Shown here one piece after another: positions 5,244 to 13,971 of a stretch of DNA of 28,954 bases; the first letter of the stretch is position 1, and every line of letters begins with the position of its first letter. Source of the DNA: a virus. The notes beneath the pieces are model-generated. The model searched no databases. It had not been told where the DNA came from and worked only from the letters and a program-made list of their open reading frames with translations. The stretch covers positions 1 to 28,954 of IMG/VR virus record IMGVR_UViG_3300020202_000190, one strand, 5' to 3'. Made by a program: the position numbers and the translations under genes.

Positions 5244-7514
5244 GTGGCTGACGAGTCCGCCGCATCGCTCGAATCCCCGAAGGACGCCAAGGGAGAGCCC
5301 GGCCGCGTCCGCATGTGGATCAATGCGGTCGAGCTGCAGGAGAAGCACGAGGAGAAGTGGCGCGAGGCGGCCGAGAAGGTCGTCAAGCGCTACCGCATGG
5401 AGGAGGAAGCCCAGAAGCGCGCCAAGGGCTTCCCGATCCTCTACGCCAACACCGAAACCCTGCTGCCGGCGGTCTACAACAGCCAGCCGGTTCCCGATGT
5501 GCGCCGCCGGTTCGGCGATGCGGACGAGAACGCGAAGATGGCAGCGCAGTCGCTGGAGCGCGCCATCTCGGTCTCTTGCGACGAGTACGACTTCCACCAG
5601 GTCATGTGCGACGCGGTGAAGGACATGGGCCTGCCCGGGCGTGGCGTGACCCGGGTGCGCTACGAGCCGCTGATGAACGGCGATCAGATCGCCTACCAGA
5701 AGGTGACCGGCGAGCATGTGAACTGGCCGGACATCACCTTCGGCCCGGCGCGGCGCTGGAACAAGGTGCCGTGGGTCAAGTTCAACCATCTGCTGACCCG
5801 GGAGCAGCTGAGGAAGCTCAACCCGAGCGTCGGCGAGATGGTGCCGCTCACGCACACCTGCGACGGTCACGAGGAGCAGAAGGGCACCGACAAGCCGCTA
5901 CCCGACATCTTCAAGCGCGCTCTTGTGTGGGAGATCTGGGACAAGGACAGCGGCAAGGTGATGTGGCTCGCGCCGCACTACAAGAAGGGCTTCGTCCGGG
6001 AAGATAAAGATCCGTTGCGGCTGGAAGGCTTCTATCCGATCCCGCGCCCGCTCTATGCGATCTGGACTACCGACAGCCTGGTCCCCATCGAGCCGTTCCG
6101 CATCTACGCAGACCAGGCGGACGAATTGGACCTTGTGACGCGCCGCATCATGGCGCTGATCAAGGTCTGCCGGGCAAGGGGTATCTACGACGCATCGCTT
6201 GAGGGTGCATTCGCGGCGCTCAAGGACTCGGATGACGGCGTGTACGTGCCGACGAGCGCCGCCGAGGCGAAGGCGTTCACCATGGAAAACGGCCTAGACA
6301 AGGCTGTGTGGTCTTGGCCGCTGGAAACCATCGTTGCGACGCTGAAGCAGCTCTACGAGAACCGCGAGCAGATCAAGGCGGTCATCTTCGAATTGACCGG
6401 CATTGCCGACATCATGCGCGGCCAGACGGAAGCGCAGGAGACCAAGGGCGCACAGCAGCTCAAGACGCAGTGGGGCACGCTCCGCATCGCGCCGTTGCAG
6501 CAAGAGGTGCAGCGCTACGCCCGCGACCTGATCCGGCTGAAGGCGGAGATCATCGCCGAGCACTTCCGGCCCGAGGTCTTGACGCTGATGACCGGGGTAC
6601 AGATCACGCCCGAGGTGCATCAGCTGATGAAGACCGATGCGCTCCGGGCGTACCGGATCGACATCGAGACGGACAGCACGATCAGGGCGGACGTTGCAAG
6701 GGCGCAGGAGCAGATCGGGCAGTTCGTGCAAGGGACGGGCGCGTATTTCACCGCGATTGGCCCGGCGGTGACCGAAGGCGCGATGCCCAAGGACGTGGCG
6801 ATTGACCTGTATGCCTCGTTCGCGCGGCAGTTCAAGCTCGGGAAGCAGGCGGAGGACGCCTTGGACCGCTGGTCCGAGATGGCCAAGCAGGAGGCGCAGA
6901 ACCCTCAGCCGCAGGTCGATCCCGAGCAACAGAAGATGCAGATGCAGATGCAAATGGAGCAGCAGAAGCTCCAGGCGCAGATGCAGGCCGAGGAGGCGAA
7001 ACTCGGTCTGGAGCAGCAACGCATGCAGGCCGAATTGGAGTTCGAGCGCCAGAAGATGGCGATGGAGGCCGAGCGCGCGCAGCAGCAGATCCAATTGGAC
7101 GCGCAGAAGCACGAATCCGACATGCAGATGAGGGGTCGGGAGCTTCAGCTGAAGGAACGCGAGGGCCAGATGAACGCCCAGTTGGAGGCGGCCAGGATCG
7201 CGGATGGTCAACAGGCGAGGCAGGAAGATCGCCAGCAGAAGGACGCGGTTGCGGCCGGCCTACCCGAGGGCCAGAAAGCCATGGACTTCATGGGCGAGAC
7301 CGGCAGCGCGCTAAGGGTCGCCACAGAGCAGCTGAACACCCTCGCCCAAGCCCTGTCCAAGGCGAACGAGATGATCGCGGATCTGAAAGCACAGGCGGAC
7401 GCGCCGGCCGAAGTGGTGCGGGATGCCAATGGCCGTGTTGCCGGGGTAAAGCGCGGCAACGTGGTGAAGATGGCCCAGCGCGGCGCCGATGGGCGGGTGT
7501 CAGGGGTGGCCTAA
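5244..7514 (+). CDS. portal protein
   Basis: The dodecameric portal forms the packaging channel at one head vertex. It has 756 residues with GTG start 5244, three bases after the previous stop. Support: position directly after terminase, large size, an early block with GFPILYANTETLLPAVYNSQP and RRFGD typical of podovirus portals, and helical wing/stem sequence in the middle. From about 545 to 680 it carries a long Gln/Met/Glu/Lys-rich coiled coil, like the barrel extension of P22-type portals. The last 70 residues are a separate tail with VVRDANGRVAGVKRG. The stop overlaps an opposite-strand gene by four bases. Confidence 0.92.
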   Translation: MADESAASLESPKDAKGEPGRVRMWINAVELQEKHEEKWREAAEKVVKRYRMEEEAQKRAKGFPILYANTETLLPAVYNSQPVPDVRRRFGDADENAKMAAQSLERAISVSCDEYDFHQVMCDAVKDMGLPGRGVTRVRYEPLMNGDQIAYQKVTGEHVNWPDITFGPARRWNKVPWVKFNHLLTREQLRKLNPSVGEMVPLTHTCDGHEEQKGTDKPLPDIFKRALVWEIWDKDSGKVMWLAPHYKKGFVREDKDPLRLEGFYPIPRPLYAIWTTDSLVPIEPFRIYADQADELDLVTRRIMALIKVCRARGIYDASLEGAFAALKDSDDGVYVPTSAAEAKAFTMENGLDKAVWSWPLETIVATLKQLYENREQIKAVIFELTGIADIMRGQTEAQETKGAQQLKTQWGTLRIAPLQQEVQRYARDLIRLKAEIIAEHFRPEVLTLMTGVQITPEVHQLMKTDALRAYRIDIETDSTIRADVARAQEQIGQFVQGTGAYFTAIGPAVTEGAMPKDVAIDLYASFARQFKLGKQAEDALDRWSEMAKQEAQNPQPQVDPEQQKMQMQMQMEQQKLQAQMQAEEAKLGLEQQRMQAELEFERQKMAMEAERAQQQIQLDAQKHESDMQMRGRELQLKEREGQMNAQLEAARIADGQQARQEDRQQKDAVAAGLPEGQKAMDFMGETGSALRVATEQLNTLAQALSKANEMIADLKAQADAPAEVVRDANGRVAGVKRGNVVKMAQRGADGRVSGVA

Positions 7515-7699
7515 GCCGCTAGCCGCCTCTCCTCAATCCGCAACCCGCGAACGACGAAATCGCCGCAGCTATCGCACCGGTGCTTGTCGTGCACGCCGCT
7601 ACCGGAACGATACTGCCACTCCAACCGCAACTCTCCAACGGCGCAATGGGGGCACGGGTCTTCCCGCCTCGCGAACAGGCGTCGCAGCCATCCAATCAT
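7511..7699 (-). CDS. antisense zinc-ribbon protein (62 aa)
   Basis: It lies on the minus strand inside the plus-strand late operon. The start ATG 7699 is preceded on that strand by GAGGGA seven bases away; a longer frame to 7771 has no such site. An amphipathic IGWLRRLFARR opening is followed by Cys16-x2-Cys19 and Cys42-x2-Cys45, a complete four-Cys zinc ribbon. It overlaps the portal stop by four bases. Such ribbons bind nucleic acid or proteins; the specific role is unknown. Orientation and position suggest an independently expressed moron gene. Confidence 0.7.
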   Translation of the reverse strand: MIGWLRRLFARREDPCPHCAVGELRLEWQYRSGSGVHDKHRCDSCGDFVVRGLRIEERRLAA

Positions 7700-7764
7700 C
7701 AGTCGGTCCCTCAACCAGCCGACGCAAGCATGGCGCGTGAAATTGGTTAATTGCAAGAGGTAAA

Positions 7765-9525
7765 GTGTCAACCAGCTTCCCGGCCGGCCTCGATAGCCTC
7801 ACCAACCCGTCCAGCAGCGACAACCTGAGCACATCGGTTGGCGGGGCGACGCATTCTGCCCAGCATGCGAACCTGAATGACGCGGTTGAGGCGATTGAGG
7901 CGAAGGTCGGCATTGACGGCAGCGCGGTCACCAGTTCGCACGACTACAAGCTGAGCGGCGTTACGGGGGCGGACAAGGCGGTCACCACGGCGCGCACGGT
8001 GAGCGCCGGGACTGGGCTTACGGGCGGAGGGGATCTCTCGGCCAACCGAACGTTGTCGATCGATGCCGGCGGCGTCGGCGCAACCCAGCTCGCGAGCAAT
8101 GCGGTTGAGACTGCGAAGATCCTCAACAACAACGTGACGCTGGCCAAGATCGTCGCCGCGACCGCCGCATCGCGGTTGCTTGGCCGGCGCTCGGGGTCAG
8201 CCGGGAATTTCGAGGAAATCACCCTCGGCACCGGCCTGTCGATGTCCGCCGCGGGGGAGCTGTCGGCAACAGGCGGGGCCGGTGGCGGCACGATCACCCT
8301 CGCAGAGAAATCGGCCGACTACACCATAACGGACGCCGACGATCAGAAGCTGATCGCGCTGACCGGTTCGACCGGCCGCACCTTCACGTTGCCGGATAGC
8401 GCAACCTGCGGCGCCGGCTGGTTCACCTACATCGCGTGCTTCCTTACGGGCACGACAGTTGCCAACCAGACCCTGACCCTGGTGCGCGCCGGCAGCGACA
8501 CGATCAACGGCGGGACGAACGACTACCTGTACCCCGGTCACATCTATCTGCTGCTCACCGACGGCGCTGGCGTTTTCAAGACCTACATGGTGTCGCCCGG
8601 CGCGGTGATTGTGAGCGCGACCGGGGCCAACACCGTCAACCTGCCGACCTGTACCTGGTCGGTCTGCTACTACGATCTCCTCGGCGCCGGCGGTTCGGGG
8701 GCCTCCGGCGCCCGCAAGGCCAGCACCAACAGCACGCGGAACGGCGGTGGCGGTGGCGGTGGGGGGTCTCGCGTGCGCGGACGCCTGCCCAAGGCAATCC
8801 TGACCGCAGCCGGCAGCAGTGTCACGGTCACCATTGGTACAGGAGGCGCACAGCCGGCGGCAGCGGGCAGCGACAACTCCAACGGCGTCGCCGGCAACGC
8901 GGGTGGCAACACGACGTTCGGCGCTCTGGATACCGCCTATGGCGGCGGCGGTGGCGGCATCAACTCCAGCAACGGGACCTCTGGCGGCAGCGGTGCCGGT
9001 ACTCTGGCGGCGGGCAGTGTTGGTGGCGGTAGCGCCGTCTCTGGCGGATCACCGTCGAACTTGACCAACTCGCCAGGCCATTTCGGCGGCGGTGGCACGT
9101 CACAGACTGCTGCTGGACAGCCAGCCGGCGATGGTGGCGGCGGCGGCGGTTCATCCAACGTCACGGCAGCCGGCACGGCTGGCGGCAGCTCCACCAGCGG
9201 TGGCCCGGGCGGCGGCGGGGGCGGGGGGCTCACCAGTGCTGACGCCACGCTGAACGGTGGCGCTGGCGGGTCGCAGGCCGGCCTCAACGGCGGCGGCGGT
9301 GCCGGCGCAACAACCGATGGCGGTGCGGGCACCGCCGGAACCAGCCCGGACTTCGGCCCTGGCACCGGCGGTGGCGGCGGCAAGTCTGCGACGGGTGGCG
9401 GCGGCGATGGTGGCGCTGGTGGGACTGGCGCAGGCGGTGGCGGCGGGGGTGCTTCGCAGAACGGTGCCGCGAGCGGCCGAGGCGGGGCGGGCGGCAACGG
9501 TCAGGCATTGGTGCTGTTCCAATGA
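7765..9525 (+). CDS. glycine-rich tail fibre / adhesin
   Basis: The start is GTG 7765, with AAGAGG at 7755-7760; 586 residues. Residues 2-60 (FPAGLDSLTNPSSSDNL, then HSAQHANLNDAVEAIEAKVG) match a particle-anchoring opening shared by many phage fibres. Residues 75-175 contain collagen-like fibre repeats (GLTGGGDLSANRTLSIDAGG). From about 327 to the end it is dominated by Gly runs separated by Ser, Thr, Asn and Ala, ending GNGQALVLFQ. That arrangement fits a polyglycine-II helical sandwich as in S16 gp38-type adhesins, the host-contacting tip. It is unusual in lying between portal and scaffold genes. Confidence 0.85.
   Translation: MSTSFPAGLDSLTNPSSSDNLSTSVGGATHSAQHANLNDAVEAIEAKVGIDGSAVTSSHDYKLSGVTGADKAVTTARTVSAGTGLTGGGDLSANRTLSIDAGGVGATQLASNAVETAKILNNNVTLAKIVAATAASRLLGRRSGSAGNFEEITLGTGLSMSAAGELSATGGAGGGTITLAEKSADYTITDADDQKLIALTGSTGRTFTLPDSATCGAGWFTYIACFLTGTTVANQTLTLVRAGSDTINGGTNDYLYPGHIYLLLTDGAGVFKTYMVSPGAVIVSATGANTVNLPTCTWSVCYYDLLGAGGSGASGARKASTNSTRNGGGGGGGGSRVRGRLPKAILTAAGSSVTVTIGTGGAQPAAAGSDNSNGVAGNAGGNTTFGALDTAYGGGGGGINSSNGTSGGSGAGTLAAGSVGGGSAVSGGSPSNLTNSPGHFGGGGTSQTAAGQPAGDGGGGGGSSNVTAAGTAGGSSTSGGPGGGGGGGLTSADATLNGGAGGSQAGLNGGGGAGATTDGGAGTAGTSPDFGPGTGGGGGKSATGGGGDGGAGGTGAGGGGGGASQNGAASGRGGAGGNGQALVLFQ
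8740..9500 (+). repeat. low-complexity GGC/GGT glycine-codon tract
   Basis: Imperfect runs of glycine codons (GGC, GGT, GGG), four to nine at a time, are separated by short Ser/Thr/Asn/Ala segments. This is the coding sequence of the fibre tip. The degenerate repeats could allow recombination and length change. Confidence 0.85.
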
Positions 9526-9902
9526 AGCGATGGGCTCTCGTTAAGGACGGACGGGTGTTGAGCGCCTTCGATGGCGCCGACGACAAGAACGCTTATCCCG
9601 ACATTGCGGATCGGCTGATCGAAGTTGCCGCGGACGTGCTGGACAACGATCTGGTCAACGGGCAAGGCGAGAAGGTTGCGGCGCCGGCACGTCGCCTGAT
9701 CTCCGGCTTGGAATTCTTCCTCCGCTTTACCGAGGCGGAGCGGGACGACATCTTCGACAGCAGGAAGTGGCGCCACTTCGCGTTCCGCTTGCCCTTGGAA
9801 TCGGGCGTCAACCTCGATAGCGCGAACGTGCAGGCCTACATGGCGGGCCTGGTCGTGGATGACATCCTGACCGAGGAGCGCAAGGCCGAGATCCTTGCCT
9901 GA
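9522..9902 (+). CDS. fibre-associated small protein, possible fibre assembly factor
   Basis: The start is ATG 9522 in an ATGA overlap with the fibre gene; 126 residues. The opening MKRWALVKDGRVLSAF resembles small proteins encoded immediately behind phage fibre genes. A Phe/Arg/Asp-rich middle (LEFFLRFTEAERDDIF) follows. The C-terminus has AYMAGLVVDDILTEERKAEIL, a helix pair seen in related small tail proteins. A chaperone or assembly role is inferred from position and this resemblance; a minor structural role is equally possible. Confidence 0.6.
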   Translation: MKRWALVKDGRVLSAFDGADDKNAYPDIADRLIEVAADVLDNDLVNGQGEKVAAPARRLISGLEFFLRFTEAERDDIFDSRKWRHFAFRLPLESGVNLDSANVQAYMAGLVVDDILTEERKAEILA

Positions 9903-10327
9903 TGGCGACGAACTACGACGCCGCAATCTCGTATGACGAGGTTATCGGCTACGACGGCGATGAGGCGACACCGGAGGCCGTCAACCAGCCCGGCGGCTTC
10001 CTCCCCTACGCCAAGGGCGAGCGCCGGGCCCGTGGCCTGGAGTGGGATCGACGCAAGCCGGTCGATGAACTGGTCCAGGAGGCTTACGAGCGGCTTCATG
10101 GCGACCTCGCCCCGGTCGCCGACGCCACGGAAGTCAGGGCGGCCGTTGCCGAGCACGCGCAGCCATCTGACGCACGCATACCGCCGCCAGCAGCCATCGA
10201 CTTCCGGGCACTCGCGGCGGATTTGAAGAACGCACAAGCCCTGCTCGCCGCCTACGAGCAGGCGCTGCAACGCAAGGCCGAGCAAGACGACGAGGACGAC
10301 GCCATCATGGTGCTACTGCTCGCATGA
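9902..10327 (+). CDS. hypothetical phage protein (141 aa)
   Basis: It starts at ATG 9902, sharing TGATG with the previous stop. The N-terminus NYDAAISYDEVIGYDGD is a Tyr-Asp repeat found in short phage head/tail-region proteins. The middle is Pro/Ala-rich and probably disordered; residues 100-135 form a Gln/Ala/Asp/Glu helix. No enzyme motif is present. It is coupled by ATGA to the next gene, so it is part of the head operon, but its role is unknown. Confidence 0.6.
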   Translation: MATNYDAAISYDEVIGYDGDEATPEAVNQPGGFLPYAKGERRARGLEWDRRKPVDELVQEAYERLHGDLAPVADATEVRAAVAEHAQPSDARIPPPAAIDFRALAADLKNAQALLAAYEQALQRKAEQDDEDDAIMVLLLA

Positions 10328-10653
10328 TCACGTACCGCTGCTATTGGGATCGCAAGCTGCAGAAGCTGGTCGAAATCCCGGTTGACCGAGAGCCGCCGCG
10401 CCAGTCCCGCGTGCAGATCATGCGCGACCTGCCGGCCTACAAATCTCCCTTGGGAGACGGGGTGATCGAGGGCCGGGCGGCACGCCGGGAGCACCTGAAG
10501 CGCAACAACTGCCGCGAGGTCGATCCTTCCGAATGGAAGGGCGGCGTTCGCAATCACGAGTTCGCCAAGCGCTGGGGCATCGAGCCCACGGGCGACCCGC
10601 TCCGCAAGCCGCAGCGACTGCCGACCACGATTGACCGGAACTGGAGAGAGTAG
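10324..10653 (+). CDS. conserved phage head-region protein (109 aa)
   Basis: It starts at ATG 10324 in an ATGA overlap. The segment RVQIMRDLPAYKSPLGDGVIEGRAARREHLKRNNCREV (about 37-74) matches a widespread small phage block with the pattern 'D.PYKS....I..R..HREHLK..G..E.'. This block usually occurs just upstream of scaffold and major capsid genes. It is basic and soluble. The function is not established; proximity to scaffold suggests an assembly role. Confidence 0.7.
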   Translation: MITYRCYWDRKLQKLVEIPVDREPPRQSRVQIMRDLPAYKSPLGDGVIEGRAARREHLKRNNCREVDPSEWKGGVRNHEFAKRWGIEPTGDPLRKPQRLPTTIDRNWRE

Positions 10654-10654
10654 T

Positions 10655-11746
10655 TTGGCCGACGAAAAGCCCTCCCTAGACGACGCGATGGACGCCAAGT
10701 TCGCGGAGATCAACGCCCGCGACCAAGCGCCAGCAGACTCCACTGTGCAGCCGATTGAGCCCGCGCCGCAGACCGAGACGGCGCCCGCTACATCACCTTC
10801 GGCCAGCACGGAGCCGTCAGGAGATCGCCCGCGCGGTCCTGACGGCAAGTTCCTTCCGAAGACCGCGGACGCGCCGGCAACGGCCGCCGCAACACCCACC
10901 ACCGACCGCGCCGAGCCCACGGCGGCCACTGCTGCGCCATCAACCGCGCAAGCCGTGTCCCCGCCCGTGAGCTGGTCGGCTGAAGCCAAAGCGGCGTTCG
11001 CAACCCTCACGCCGGCCGTTCAACAGGCCGTCCTCAAGCGTGAGAAGGAGGTGAGCGACGGCTTTGCCCAGAAATCGGCCGAGCTGAAGGATTGGGAACC
11101 GCTCAAAAGCGTCCTTGGTCCCCGGCAGCACGCCCTTGCAGCGGCATACGGATCGGTTGCGAACGGCATTCAAACGCTGTTCTCACTGTCCGACTATGCC
11201 GAGAAGGACGCGCCCGGGTTCATCAAGTGGTTCGCTCAACAGCGGGGCATCGACCTTTCCTCACTCGCAGGAACCCCGGCCGGACAGCCGCAAGCCAGCG
11301 CTGATCCGACCATTGCCGCGCTCCAGCAGCAGATTGCATCCCTCAACCAGCAACTCACCGGCTTCACTCAGTCGCAAGAGCAGGCCCAGCAGGCCGAGCT
11401 CACCCGCCAGATCGAGGCATTCAAGGCCGATCCCAAGAACGTCCACTTTGAAGCTGTGCGCGCCGAGATGGCCGCATTGATGCAGGGTGGACGGGCGAAG
11501 GATCTGCAAGACGCCTACGACAAGGCGGTGTACGCCAACCCGGAAACCCGCCGCCTCGTCATGGAGGAACAGCGGGCCGCCGAGCAGGCGCAGCGCGATG
11601 CCGAGAACGCCCGGGCCGCTGCCGAAGCCCGCCGGATTCGCGACACCAATCAGGCCACCACTGGCGTGACTGGCGCGAGCCCGAGCAAGGCCCGGAAGTG
11701 GGACGAGACGATGGACGAGAAGCACAAGGCTCTGAGCGCGGCGTAA
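10655..11746 (+). CDS. head scaffolding protein
   Basis: The start is TTG 10655, chosen because GGAGAGAG lies five bases upstream and the previous gene ends at 10653; 363 residues. The N-terminal 110 residues are a disordered Ala/Pro/Thr/Glu tract with RPRGPDGKFLPK. This is followed by SWSAEAKAAFATLTPAVQQAVLKRE, typical of scaffold-like proteins of this phage type, and a Gln-rich coiled coil from about 210 to 350. The composition and the position directly before the capsid gene support a scaffold that templates prohead assembly. Confidence 0.82.
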   Translation: MADEKPSLDDAMDAKFAEINARDQAPADSTVQPIEPAPQTETAPATSPSASTEPSGDRPRGPDGKFLPKTADAPATAAATPTTDRAEPTAATAAPSTAQAVSPPVSWSAEAKAAFATLTPAVQQAVLKREKEVSDGFAQKSAELKDWEPLKSVLGPRQHALAAAYGSVANGIQTLFSLSDYAEKDAPGFIKWFAQQRGIDLSSLAGTPAGQPQASADPTIAALQQQIASLNQQLTGFTQSQEQAQQAELTRQIEAFKADPKNVHFEAVRAEMAALMQGGRAKDLQDAYDKAVYANPETRRLVMEEQRAAEQAQRDAENARAAAEARRIRDTNQATTGVTGASPSKARKWDETMDEKHKALSAA

Positions 11747-11767
11747 CCCCGATGAAGGGTAACGCCA

Positions 11768-12727
11768 ATGCCATCCCCCAACAGCACCTTCACGGAGCTG
11801 GTCACCACCACGCTTCGTGAGCACCCGGGCGTCATCACCGACAACGTGTCGGACCACAACGCTCTGTATCGCCGCCTGAAGACCAACAAGAAGATCAAGG
11901 TCATCGACGGCGGCACGACCATCGTTCGGCCGCTCGACTACGCCGAGAACGCGACGTTCCAGCGCTTCAGCATGTACGACACGCTGAACGTCGGCGCATC
12001 GGATGTGCTCTCGGCTGCCGAGTTCTCGTGGGTCAACAGCGCGATCCACATCACGGCGGCCGGCGAGGAGCTGCGCAAGAACGCGGGTTCAAACCAGATC
12101 CTGGATTTGGCGAAGGCCCGCACGCGCAACGCCATCCGCACCGCGGCGAACAACATGTCGGTGGACATGTATTCGTCCGGCTCGCTGAGCAACCAGATGG
12201 GCGGTCTCGGCCACCTGGTCTCGACCGATGGCACCGGCACCGTGGGCGGCATCGTCGCCGGAACCTACACGTTCTGGAAAAACCAGTTCTACGAGTGCCC
12301 GACCGCGCCGTCCAAGACGACGATGAAGCAGCACATGCAGACCATCTGGTTGACGCTCGTTCGCGGTGCGGACAAGCCCGACCTGATCGTCAGCTCGCAT
12401 GACTTCTTCGGCTTCTACTGGGACGGCCTGACCGATCTCCAGCGTTACGCCGAGAGCACGGAAGCCACGCTCGGTTTCCAGTCGCTGAAGTTCGTCACCG
12501 CCGACGTGATCTTCGACAGCAACAGCAACTTCGCCACCACGGCGGAGAAGATGTACTTCCTGAACACGGAATATATCGAGCTGGTCGAGCATCGCGCCGC
12601 GCGTTGGTCGCAGCTGGACGACAAGATGTCGGTCAACCAGGACGCGGTGGTCATTCCGCTGATCTGGATGGGCCAGATGGTCACGTCGAACCGCTCGTTG
12701 CAGGGCGTCCTCATCGACGCGAGCTGA
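11768..12727 (+). CDS. major capsid protein
   Basis: The start is ATG 11768, with AAGGG upstream; 319 residues. Position after scaffold and a typical opening (TFTELVTTTLREHPGVITDNVSDHNAL) identify it as the head shell protein, probably of HK97 fold. A mid-protein segment WVNSAIHITAAGEELRKNAG and a C-terminal NQDAVVIPLIWMGQMVTSNRS, with the final LQGVLIDA, fit phage capsids of this type. No N-terminal protease or delta domain is visible, in line with a separate scaffold. Confidence 0.88.
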   Translation: MPSPNSTFTELVTTTLREHPGVITDNVSDHNALYRRLKTNKKIKVIDGGTTIVRPLDYAENATFQRFSMYDTLNVGASDVLSAAEFSWVNSAIHITAAGEELRKNAGSNQILDLAKARTRNAIRTAANNMSVDMYSSGSLSNQMGGLGHLVSTDGTGTVGGIVAGTYTFWKNQFYECPTAPSKTTMKQHMQTIWLTLVRGADKPDLIVSSHDFFGFYWDGLTDLQRYAESTEATLGFQSLKFVTADVIFDSNSNFATTAEKMYFLNTEYIELVEHRAARWSQLDDKMSVNQDAVVIPLIWMGQMVTSNRSLQGVLIDAS

Positions 12728-12760
12728 TCCCCCCACTCTCTGACAGAAGGAAGCCAGACA

Positions 12761-13267
12761 ATGGCGACCTACAGCTATGTGATCACCGAGCCTCGGATCG
12801 GCATGCAGCAGATCGAGGATGTTTCCACCACGCAGAACCATCCGCTGGGAACCATCATCAAGGCGAAGGACCCGACGTATGGCGAGGCGGAGTTCATCTA
12901 CCTCAAGGGCGTCACCTCCGGCGCCACCGGCAAGTGGGTGACCTACGACGTGGACGCGGGCGTGTGCGTTCTGCTCGCGGCCAACGCCATTGGCCCGGTC
13001 GGGATCATGATGTCTGACCTGGACGCCGCGACGGACTACGGCTGGGTGATGATCTCCGGCTGGCATCCGGCGGCCAAGTGCCTGACGCAGTTTGCGGACA
13101 ATGGCATCGTGTTCTGCACCTCGACGGCGGGGAGCGTTGATGATGCCTCTGTCGCCGGCGATCTGGTGCAGAACGCCAAGGGCGGCTCGGCCACCACGGC
13201 AAACACGTTCGTGGCGCAGTTCGAGATCTATCGCCCGTATGTGAACGATCGCACCGCGAACAAGTGA
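12761..13267 (+). CDS. probable head decoration protein
   Basis: It starts at ATG 12761, with AAGGA upstream; 168 residues, beta-rich with Gly, Val and Thr. The position directly after the major capsid gene and segments HPLGTIIKAKDPTYGEAEFIYLKGV and ANAIGPVGIMMSD resemble capsid cement/decoration proteins of podovirus-like phages. These bind the outside of the expanded shell. No other function is suggested. The stop region overlaps the GTG of the next gene. Confidence 0.68.
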   Translation: MATYSYVITEPRIGMQQIEDVSTTQNHPLGTIIKAKDPTYGEAEFIYLKGVTSGATGKWVTYDVDAGVCVLLAANAIGPVGIMMSDLDAATDYGWVMISGWHPAAKCLTQFADNGIVFCTSTAGSVDDASVAGDLVQNAKGGSATTANTFVAQFEIYRPYVNDRTANK

Positions 13268-13971
13268 TCTTCACACCCGACATGTTGCGTAACGTGCGCT
13301 CGGCGCTCTCGCGGGGTCTCCCGACCTTGCAGGGGTGTCGGGCGCACGAGCATGTCCTGTCAGTGGCGGCCGGCGGGCCGTCGCTGGCGGACACCTATCA
13401 GCGCCTCACCGGGCAGATCGCGGCGGTCAACGGCTCCTGCGGCTGGCTGATCAATCGCGGGGTGATACCCGATCTCTGCGCCGTCATGGACCCCGGCGAG
13501 CACATGGCCGGCGTCATCGCGGCGGATCGGCGCGTGCGGTATTTCATAGCGTCCTCCTGCGACCCCTCGGTTTTCGACAAGCTGAAAGACTGCGACGTGA
13601 CGCTGTGGCATCCAACGGGGTTCCCCGGCGTCAGGCAAGCCCTGCCGGCCGACACGCTGATGGTCGGCGGCGGCTGCACCATGGGGCTGCGCTGGCTCAG
13701 CTTGGGCTACACGCTTGGGTTCCGGCGCTTTGACCTGCATGGGATGGACAGCAGCTTCCGTGGCGAAGCGACGCACGCCTACAAGGACCGCGAGCGAGAC
13801 GGACCGATCATCACCATCCACGGACGGCAAACCCGTCTGAACTACTTCGAGCAGGTGACCGATTTCTTCGACTGGCTTGGCCGGATGAAGCAGCCGGACA
13901 TGGAACCGACCGAAATCAACGTCTTCGGTGACGGTCTGTTGCAGGACGAATGGAAGCGCCGGGCGGCATGA
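13264..13971 (+). CDS. DUF115 / MptE-like glycosylation protein
   Basis: The start is GTG 13264, overlapping the previous stop; 235 residues. The core shows AAGGPSLAD (35-43), then NGSCGWLINRGVIPDLCAVMDP, an Asp-containing loop. A later GGGCTMGLRWLSLGYTLGFRRFDLHGMDSSF follows, with the conserved GxDSS end. This is the fold of the DUF115 family (6-hydroxymethylpterin diphosphokinase MptE-like). Members act in flagellin glycosylation (Maf proteins) and also occur in phage genomes next to glycosyltransferases. A nucleotide-sugar-linked role is inferred; the substrate is unknown. Confidence 0.72.
   Translation: MIFTPDMLRNVRSALSRGLPTLQGCRAHEHVLSVAAGGPSLADTYQRLTGQIAAVNGSCGWLINRGVIPDLCAVMDPGEHMAGVIAADRRVRYFIASSCDPSVFDKLKDCDVTLWHPTGFPGVRQALPADTLMVGGGCTMGLRWLSLGYTLGFRRFDLHGMDSSFRGEATHAYKDRERDGPIITIHGRQTRLNYFEQVTDFFDWLGRMKQPDMEPTEINVFGDGLLQDEWKRRAA

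Noticed and set aside
3867-5870. Long minus-strand open frame antisense to terminase and portal (667 codons)
   Set aside because: The high GC content leaves antisense frames open. The translation is Arg/His/Val/Leu-rich with no domain, while the plus strand encodes clear terminase and portal proteins.
9025-9034. GGCGGTAGCG, the first bases of the RfaH ops element
   Set aside because: It lies inside glycine/serine codons of the fibre tract and lacks the rest of ops; a chance match is likely.
8937-9497. Pro-rich minus-strand frame opposite the glycine tract
   Set aside because: Glycine codons GGC/GGT/GGG read as Pro/Ala on the other strand, so this is a composition shadow of the fibre tip.
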